Shown here: positions 47,101 to 56,100 of the stretch, piece after piece
Numbering within the stretch: position 1 is the first letter of the stretch
Layout: every line of letters begins with the position of its first letter
NCBI GenBank assembly: GCA_963978905.1
Contig: OZ022257.1
Span: 36,919,919 to 36,983,918 of the forward strand
DNA: 64,000 bases
Direction of reading: 5' to 3'
Source: Trichostrongylus colubriformis
Taxonomy: Eukaryota > Nematoda > Chromadorea > Rhabditida > Trichostrongylidae
Translations under genes and position numbers: made by a program
Notes under the pieces: generated by a model
The model's database searches: none
What the model was told of the DNA's origin: nothing
The model's input: the letters and a program-made list of their open reading frames with translations, nothing else

Positions 47101-50100
47101 CATTCAATTGAAACACTATATTTCTCTTTAAGAAAATCATGCAGTCATGTGTCGCGTACTTAGTCCTGACCTCTTCTGCAATTTCCAATATTTAGTTGAT
47201 CAGGAAGTTGTTCTTTTTCCACATTTAGTTTTTCCTCCACAACTCAGTGATTTTGGGCAATTTCTTCGAACCAAGGCAAGAAAACTTTCTCAACCAATCA
47301 GTTGAAAGAGTGGTGAAATGTTAAGGAAAGGGTGTGGGTAGAAACAGGGAAATATCACTGACCGGATTCTTTAAATTTCTCAATGAAAAAATAAGTTGTG
47401 AAAAATGTCAACTGGACCCCTATCACATGGTATTGAAACTTAATCTAAATCGCAGCTAAACCTAACTAGAAAGATGTTTTCGATAAAGCAAAAAAGTTCT
47501 TCGAAGTGGTTCATGAAACAGCTCTAAGCAAGGAGTTTGAAAGAAAAATTTCATTTTGATTAAGTGTGGGTGCATTCGAAAAAAGGTTTTAGAAAAAAAA
47601 CGACACGACTTCTTGATCAACTAAATATTGGAAATTGCAGAAGAGGTCAGGACTAAGTACGCGACACATGACTGGTTGATTTTCCTAAAGTGAAATATAG
47701 TGTTTCATATGATTGCCGGTTCGGCCAATTTTTTGTAGAGCAGAAAAACCTCTTTCAAATGATATATGACATGTTGCAGAAACTTGTGACTTCCCAGGAA
47801 AAATTTATGCTTGAAAAAACGACATTACTCATGGAATGACCCAATACATTATGATAATGCCTTGTTGTTAATGTGCAATGCCATCGTTACATGCTGAAGC
47901 ATGTAATAATGACATTACACAAGTACATATATACACAAATGCGTACATTACAAGTAGATCCTTCACCTTCCCAAATTACAATAGTACCAACCACGAGGGA
48001 CACAGGGTTTCAGTGACTTTGTTGACGGGCATTGATGAAGGATTTACTCCATGGCTTAGCGAGCAGGAGCAGCGATACTTGTTGATACGCCGCCTTCGTC
48101 TCAGTACAAGCTTCCGATTTAGAGCAGTTTGACTTGCATTAAGAGATGCTCGCAGAATCGACAACCATTCACCTCTGGAATCGCCTTATAGTGCTGTAAA
48201 GCGCATGCGATATTAGGTGATAGGATAATTACAGTGACACCTTCTACATAAAGCAGCGCTATAGCTAACCACCCAACAATCTGAAATCTGAAAAAAAAAC
48301 TCGGTGCGATCAGAGCTTGCGAACGTAGTGAAATGACCTCTCGGGTCTCTGGTACTGATAGCTCCGCACCCCTGAAGACAATCAAAAAGAAGAAGTGTGT
48401 GAGCACAGAAACAAAAAGAAGGGAGAAGATAGGTGAGGCTACTCAACTCACTATCCTACTATATATAATTCGCTTAGTGTGTCTGTGTGTGTGTGTTTGT
48501 CCGTCTGTCACGAAATTCATATCTCGCGTCGCAGCAAAGCTGGGACGCTGAATTTTACAAATGATATAGGGGGTGCCAAGGGAACCTCAGCGGTGGTGGA
48601 CCGAAAGTGATAGCAGCTGATAAGGGCTGATAAGGAGCCTCGGAAGGCAAATGTCACCAAATCCGTTTCGCCCTTCGGGTTGATCTTAAAGCGCTGACAC
48701 CCATAGGTGTTTTGCGAGATGGGACGGGGACATTAATGGTGGGTGACCCGCACTGATAATGGTTGATAAGACTCGATAAGGGCTGTAAAAAGGCTAGAGT
48801 CGTCAAATTCGTTTCGCCTTTCGCGTTGATCCAGGAGCGCTGACACTCATGGGTGTTTAGCAGGTGGGACGGGGACATTAATAGTGGGTGATCCAAATTG
48901 ATAATGGTTGATAAGCTACGATTAGGAGCGTGAGAAAGGGAAATGTCACCGAGGCCGGCTTGCTTCTACGGCTAACAGTGGAATGTTCATATTCGCAGGT
49001 ATTGTAGGGTACGGGTACCTCAATGGTACTGTTGGGTACAGGAGCCTCAGTGAAACTGATAACGACTTACAGTGACTGATAACAACCGTTAAGAATTGGG
49101 TGGGACGAAATCCTTGCTAATACTATACGACCGCTTTAGCAAAAGCGTCTGATGCGCAGTGGCATCGGGTGTACATATTTTGTTTATGTTCCGATATCAC
49201 TGACCGATGTATCGACCGCTGAATGCCTGGCGTTCCAAAAAATGGTGCGTTTCTCTTGATAATGCGGTCTCCATTGATAATCATGATACAACCTATTTTT
49301 ATGATAGCAAAGCGAGCGGTGTACTCGGAATCATTTTCTAATGCGGTGCTTGCAGCAACACTGGGTATCGACGGCTAGACTATGTAAAATATCAAGTAGT
49401 GAAGCATGTTTACAAAAACGATAAACATCGATAAGCGGGATATGGCCTACCATCAATGTGTACGAATTAGATTCTCAGCAAGTGATCTATTTGTTACCAA
49501 TCGATGCAATCGAATACAAAACTATCGATTTCCAAGCTACCCAAACTCCCAATGATGACCAGTTGGCTGGCGCACACTACTGCGCGCGATTCATGTGGAT
49601 TACGTGCAAAATGGGTTCATGCAAAGCGATTGAAGTATACCGATACCAAGATGCTTTTTTATCACGCCATCTTCTCTGCTTTTTTGCAATTCAATAGCTC
49701 AGCTGGGGAGCAAGCAGAGGGAAGGAAATCTCCGCTCCGCTGTGGTCGGGCCGAACGCACCCATTTTGCACAACATCGCCATGAATCGCGCGCAGTAATC
49801 TGCGCCAGCCAACTGGTGTGAATATAACAGTGGATCACTCGTAATAATAATTCACCACAAAATGAATTTGTACACTAGCAGAAACGAAATGGCTAGCGCA
49901 CACTACCGTACTCATAACGTGCCCATCATCAGATCACATCAAAGACGATTCGGTTACTGGCACGACGAGCAGCATAGGGGTGTATACCCTTATGTCAGGA
50001 TTTCGCACCGCAGCGTGTCGCAAGCGAAGCGATGCATGCAAGCTGGTGGTGCCGTGTTTTTGAGTCCTAAAGCAATTACAAGTGAACTGTGTGGGGCACT

Positions 50101-53100
50101 CCTTGAGATTCCCGTATACGCTCTAAAGGCACCTATAGCCGCGCGCAAAGCTCGCACATGCCGTATCGTACGCCGCTCGTCGTGGTGCGAAATTCTGACG
50201 TAAGGGTACACATCAACAGCATAGTGGTCCACTACCCATTCCCCATTCTTTACAAGAAAAAGCCGAGGGTATCCCTATAGGATCCCTATCCCTGCAGCTG
50301 TTCCGCTGCAAAGGACCACTGCCTATCTGGTGGCACTCTTCACAAAGTCCATCGTTGGTACCATCTGTTGAACTTTACCATGAGCAATTTTCTCATCTGT
50401 CGATGAATCGAAAAGCAGTTTCCTCCCTCTTAAATTTCCATATAATATATGACATTTGGCCACTATCTCACGTCGGAGTGCGCAGATTCGATTCTGGCCC
50501 ACTTGCATCGACACGGCACGGGCCCACTTTCGGTGAACAGCACTTGTCAATATCTTTCATCCACCTTTTCTCCGTCTTCCGTCTCACTCTTGCGGGACCA
50601 CACTACGAATTCCTGATTCGAAAAGAGCGCAAAATGCGGGGGAAGTGTCACCACAAAAACTCCATTTATTTTGTACCTACCTATACCGCTGAGAACTTCG
50701 ATATTTTTGTTAGGAGAGCGCCGACAGTTGATGATGACAGCATCGAAGAGCCCACTCTTGAGGAAATCGTGAAACTAAAGAGTTCTGAAATTAAGGTCAA
50801 CTCCATTTCAAGAATCTTGGAGGTCTCAAAAGGTATCGTTGATTCTCAAACGGTATAAGCCTAGGTATGCTGCTTGTAATGCTCAGAGAACAAAGGGGCT
50901 CTTCGGGGCTCTTCCTTACTTCCTTTACGCAAGATAGGCGCATCCCACTTCTCTCAAGAACCGTGCCTAATCTACGTCAGTGGACCCTGCTGCTGATTGG
51001 TACAAAAACGCTCAGTCGACAATCTGTGGGGAGGTCAATCTCTGGGTTGCGCCCAGCCATAAAGCCGTTTATATCATTAGGAGTAGGAGAGCTGAAGTTA
51101 CCTTTGCATGCGGACCACCTGGAACTCACCTGGAACTTATTTAAAGGCCCACCTCCCGATAAATCGTGAGAGTTATCGCGCTCATTACAGCAGTGGTTCT
51201 GATTCACACACTATGTAGAGAAGAAAAAACGAACTAGAAGCACTAGTAACACCAAAAATGAGGCGCCCTCATTCTTCAAGCACAGTCTTCATAAGAGTGA
51301 AACAGACTAGAAAAGAGGGTATCACCTGTTTCGTCCTGTCTTCACTATTAGAATTTCTACCTGTCTCATCTAGTCGTGTGATGGTCCGCAAGCTTCCTTC
51401 ACTCCTTCACCACCTGAAAGCCACGTTAATTGGCTCGTCCAATGCAGATGTGACTTACCTACCAGTAACATATGTATGTGCTCTTAGCTCGCATGCATGG
51501 CAGCGCACACCTCGTTATAAAATTCTATCATTACTACACAATACGGAAAACTAATTGTTGTCACAAAGAGATACCAATCCTAAGAAAACTTCAACCAAGG
51601 TCGGGAGAGAGCTTTTCATAGATTCTGTGTGCATCTCACACGTCTTTCTATAACACAACTATGCCAGTTTCCATCAATTTCTATTGCACATGTTTCCACT
51701 TTCAGAATAATCAACCATGCTTGGGATTTGTACATCTTTCTGGTGACATTGCCCAACGAATGTCACCTATTCAGTACCACACGATGCATAATAGTTCGAA
51801 CACCGATCAATCTGACAATGTATCTAGCCTTTTCCGGCACCTTCATGTTGTCGATAGAGAGGTGTGCCACATATTCCGCATAAGACCGTCTGTTCATAAT
51901 CAATCGATCATTGGTTACTGCCATTTCAGGTGCGTTGCAACGTGGAAGCTGAGCACTTATGGCAAAAATCGTATCGTTGGGCCTCTCCTCGTTCTTATAC
52001 AGGTCTTCACGAGCTTCCTTGTCTTTATAACAATTTCAAACATGGAATGCGAAGTTTCCCGAAAACAAAGCAATACATTTTCAAATATTCCTAATCATCG
52101 GTGATCGGACTGGAAGGAGCTTCACTGGTATCAAGGAATATCCTCTAAGTCGAAAATTTACAAGGGATGGATAGAACCCACGGGGACAATGTGATGTCAT
52201 GTCAAGTCTTATATGAGGAGTTTCATGAGAGTCGCATTAGTGGTTTTTTGAGGGATCGTAATTGTCGTAATTTTTAAGTGGTCGTGAAGAGTCCTTTACA
52301 CGCCTGAATGGCTTAGGTCTCTTCAATTCTTGAACCTGGCATTGACGCGGCTAGGGCAAGGGGGAAGGCAGAGACGCAGAGTGCGGTTTCTGCGTCAGTG
52401 CCGTAGGATATGAAGGTGGCCCTATGCATTGTTTAGCGGAGTCCTACTGGAGAAAAACAGGCGACGACACCGAGCGGGATGGGACGCTGAGATAGGGGCT
52501 CGCTCAACGTTGCGTTATGATGTTGCAAAAATATGACATAAGGACATAAGGAGTAATCAACAAAGTGTAAGCTAATAATCCCAAGTCGGCTACAATATAT
52601 ATGGAAGAGCTGTTGTAAACGTTCGCAAACAGAAAAAATTCCTTCTCCATTAGCATTAATGCTTGCTGGCGGGTTTATCGTTCGAATGCTTTATCTTCAG
52701 ATTATTGGCGGATCGGCATTCATGTACATCGTTTACATGGAATTGGACTATCGAGATGTGATGACGTACTGCCTGATCACAAGTCTCTCACCTCCTGCTC
52801 TGGTCTTGGGATCGATTTCATTCCTGTTGTTACTACAGGTCACGGCGGTGATCACATTCGAAGTATTGGTGCGAATAAATAAAGTGGGTCGCCATAGGGC
52901 CTGTATGCTTTTTTTTTGTCGTCGCAGTAACGTGATCAGAGAAAAGGTCGTATTCCGGAATTCATGAGCACTTTTCATCAGAGGAATGATATTGCAGGCA
53001 AAAAAGGAGCGCTTGCTTCACAGTCGGAATGTACATCACAATGGTAGCGTGATATCGAAGCTCTATCAAGTCCGAGAGAATGTAAGGTCAGGCCACGTTT

Positions 53101-56100
53101 CAAATAGGTTGGGAGTTCATCCCTGGCAAAAGCAAATCAAAATTGAAAAGGTCCTTTAAGCATAATTTGTAATATAGAGGTGCGTTAGGCATAAAATCTC
53201 GGAAGGGTGTCATGCCAAAAAATAAAGGGAAAACCCGTAAATGTGATAAATTTCAGGACTATGAAGACTTTGATGCTATTCTTCCTTTTGAGCTGTGTGA
53301 ATAGTTTCTGCTACAATCTTCTGCGAGGCTTTGTTCACTGGAACAAATTGAAATTCTCACGACCTTTGTTTTTCGCTCTTATAGAAAGTGAGTTTTATAC
53401 AAAAGCTCGTGGATTCGTGAAGGTGCAGTACTGACATAAACTAAAGGGGTGCGAATGGCGTCACACACATGCTGAAGTCGAATCTTGAATCGAGTTTCTA
53501 TCAGACCGACCCTCATTCTCCTTCATTTCGACTATGTACCGTACCAGAACTGCTGAAGTATACCGCTCACATTTTTTGAAAAATCGACGGTGGTCGACGG
53601 ATTAAACGGCACAAACCGTCGCGCAGTCATAACTTCGTTAAAAATGAATAAAATGGGAAAAAATTAGAAGCATTAGATTCGTCTCGACGCGACGAATTCA
53701 ACGACTTGTAGGATGTCGAATTTTGATAAGTAGGTCACCAGCTTCTCGGTAAAAGCTGCAATGATTTCCTTTTTTTTTACCTTAAGGCAAGACTCCGACT
53801 TTTTCGGCTTACACTCACATGTTCATTTGTTGCTCGCCCATGTTCTGCACAAGCATCATTTTTTTAGTGAGCTATCTCCAAGTTTCAGGATACTTTTCAG
53901 CACCGAATTCCACGACATTTTCGAGACTTCTTAAGCTCATTTCGTGAGAATCGATGGACAAATTGAGGAGATAGCTCACCTATCACAAAGTACTTGCTAC
54001 GTACTGCAAGAATTACCTTGACTTCCGAATTGCAGGCAGTCGCTTCTTCTGTGATGAAGCTTCAAACGTCGGTAAACGGCGTACTTTGAACTCTGAATAA
54101 TTTCCCTTCTCTTTCATGAAATAACATTTAGATCAATGAAAATAGCATGAAGTCTTCGAATACAACATTCTACACTTCCAGAAAATGAAAGCGGCATTCG
54201 AACAATGCCCAGAATCATGAATTTAAAAAGAATGTTAATTGCACATGAAAGTATGAATATGGAAAAACACTGATTAATTTCAGACGAAACCTATACTGCC
54301 GCATTCAGTGTCAAAAAAGCTGTTCATCGGTGTAAAGATCACCTCACTGCAAGAGTTTTGAGTTTTACCACTGTTTTCGTTTTCTTTTCAAGCGTTCTCG
54401 GCTCCAGCGCCGCTTGCTGACCTCTTAATTACTCTGCGGCGCTCAGCACAGATGAGGTCCCCTGTGCCTCGCGGTATTATCACATCACATCAATGCACAC
54501 TAATAACCTTCAAAACCGCTTACTATTCTTACTCCGTGATCCCCCTAGTCCCCTTCTTTTCAGGGGACTGGAGGACCAGTTCCTTCGAACCGGAGGAGCT
54601 GGTCCGCAGTTTTGTTTTAATAACCGATCGGAAGGACGCAGGAGCACACAACTAATCGCAAACACACGTTTGCAAACGTTTCATGCACCAGAGGATTCGA
54701 ACCCCTACGAATCATCACTTCATGAGTGCCCGCGAACAGCGGTCACTCGCCCTGCGCCATCCGACCGGTTGATAAGGGAACTCCGTTTCCGAGCCTAGTG
54801 ATAACGGACTGAATTGTTGGCAATCTGGAAACTCTCACAGTTGATTTCAATAATCAGTTGGATGACTGATACGTTAGAACAAATGCGCTGCGGAATTATC
54901 ACGTGAACTTTTCTACATCATCGTGCTTTTTGTATCAATGCACACAATACAGAAATTATTTATTCAAATGATAAATACACGAAATAGAAATTCGTAACCA
55001 CTGATCTATGGTGAACTGTTAGGTTAGGTTAAGTCTAAGTCATACACTGAAAGGAAGGGGACTGGGGGGTCACTGAATAAGAACAGTAAGCGGTTCTGAA
55101 GGTCAATGGTGTGCATTGATGTGATGTGATAATACCGCGAGGCACAGGGGACCTCATCTGTGCTGAGCGCCGCAGAGTAATTAAGAGGTCAGCAAGCGGC
55201 GCTGGAGCCGAGAACGCTTGAAAAGAATACGAAAACAGCGGTAGAAGCTCAAAACTCTCGCAGTGAGACGATCTTTACACCGATGAACAGCATTTTTGGC
55301 ACTGGATACATCATTATAAGTCTCGTATGTAAATAATTAGTGTTTATCCATATTCATACCTTCATGTGCAATCAACATTCTTTTTGAATTCATGATTTTG
55401 GGCATTGTTTGAATGCCGCTTTCATTTTCTGGTAGTGTAGGGTGTTGTATTCGAAGACTCCATGCTATTTTCATTTATCAAAATGTTATTTTAGGAAAGA
55501 GAAGGGAAATTATTCAGAGTTCAAAGTACGCCGTTTACCGATGTCTGAAGCTTCATCACAGAAGAAGCGACTGCCTGCAATTCGGAAGTCAAGGTAATTC
55601 TTGCAGTACGTAGCAAGTACTTTGTGATAGGTGAGCTATCTCCTCAATTTGTCCATCGATTCTGACGAAATGAGCTTGAAAAGTCTCGAAAATGTCGTGG
55701 AATTTGATGCTGAAAAGTATCGCGAAACTTGTGGATAGCTCACTAAAAAAATGACGTTTGTGCAGAACATGGGCAAGCAGGAACAAATGAACATGTGAAT
55801 GTAAGCCGAAAAAAGCCGGAGTCTTGCCTGAGGGTAAAAAAGGAAATCTTTGCAGCTTTTACCGAGAAGCTGGTGACCTACTTATCAAAATTCGACATCC
55901 TACAGATCGTTGGATACGTCGCATCGAAACAAATCTAATGCTTCTCATTTTTTCTCGTTTTATTCATTTTTAAAGAAGTTATAACTGTGCGACGGTTTGT
56001 GCCGTTTAATCCGTTGACCACCGTCGATTTTTCAAAAAATGTGAGCGGTATTGTAGTGGAATGGTCTGACACAGACTTCCATGAGTCAATCTGTGTAGCC

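Noticed and set aside
48119..48300. Minus-strand membrane-protein exon after a TTTCAG
   Set aside because: One hydrophobic run with a plausible acceptor, but no partner exons and no family resemblance.
51661..52104. 147-codon plus-strand frame as a single-exon gene
   Set aside because: Only its 51,930-52,002 part belongs to the receptor reading. The rest is intron 2 and intron 3 sequence in frame by chance.
54680..54775. Functional tRNA gene
   Set aside because: The T-arm is good, but the acceptor stem fails to pair. A SINE head is more likely.
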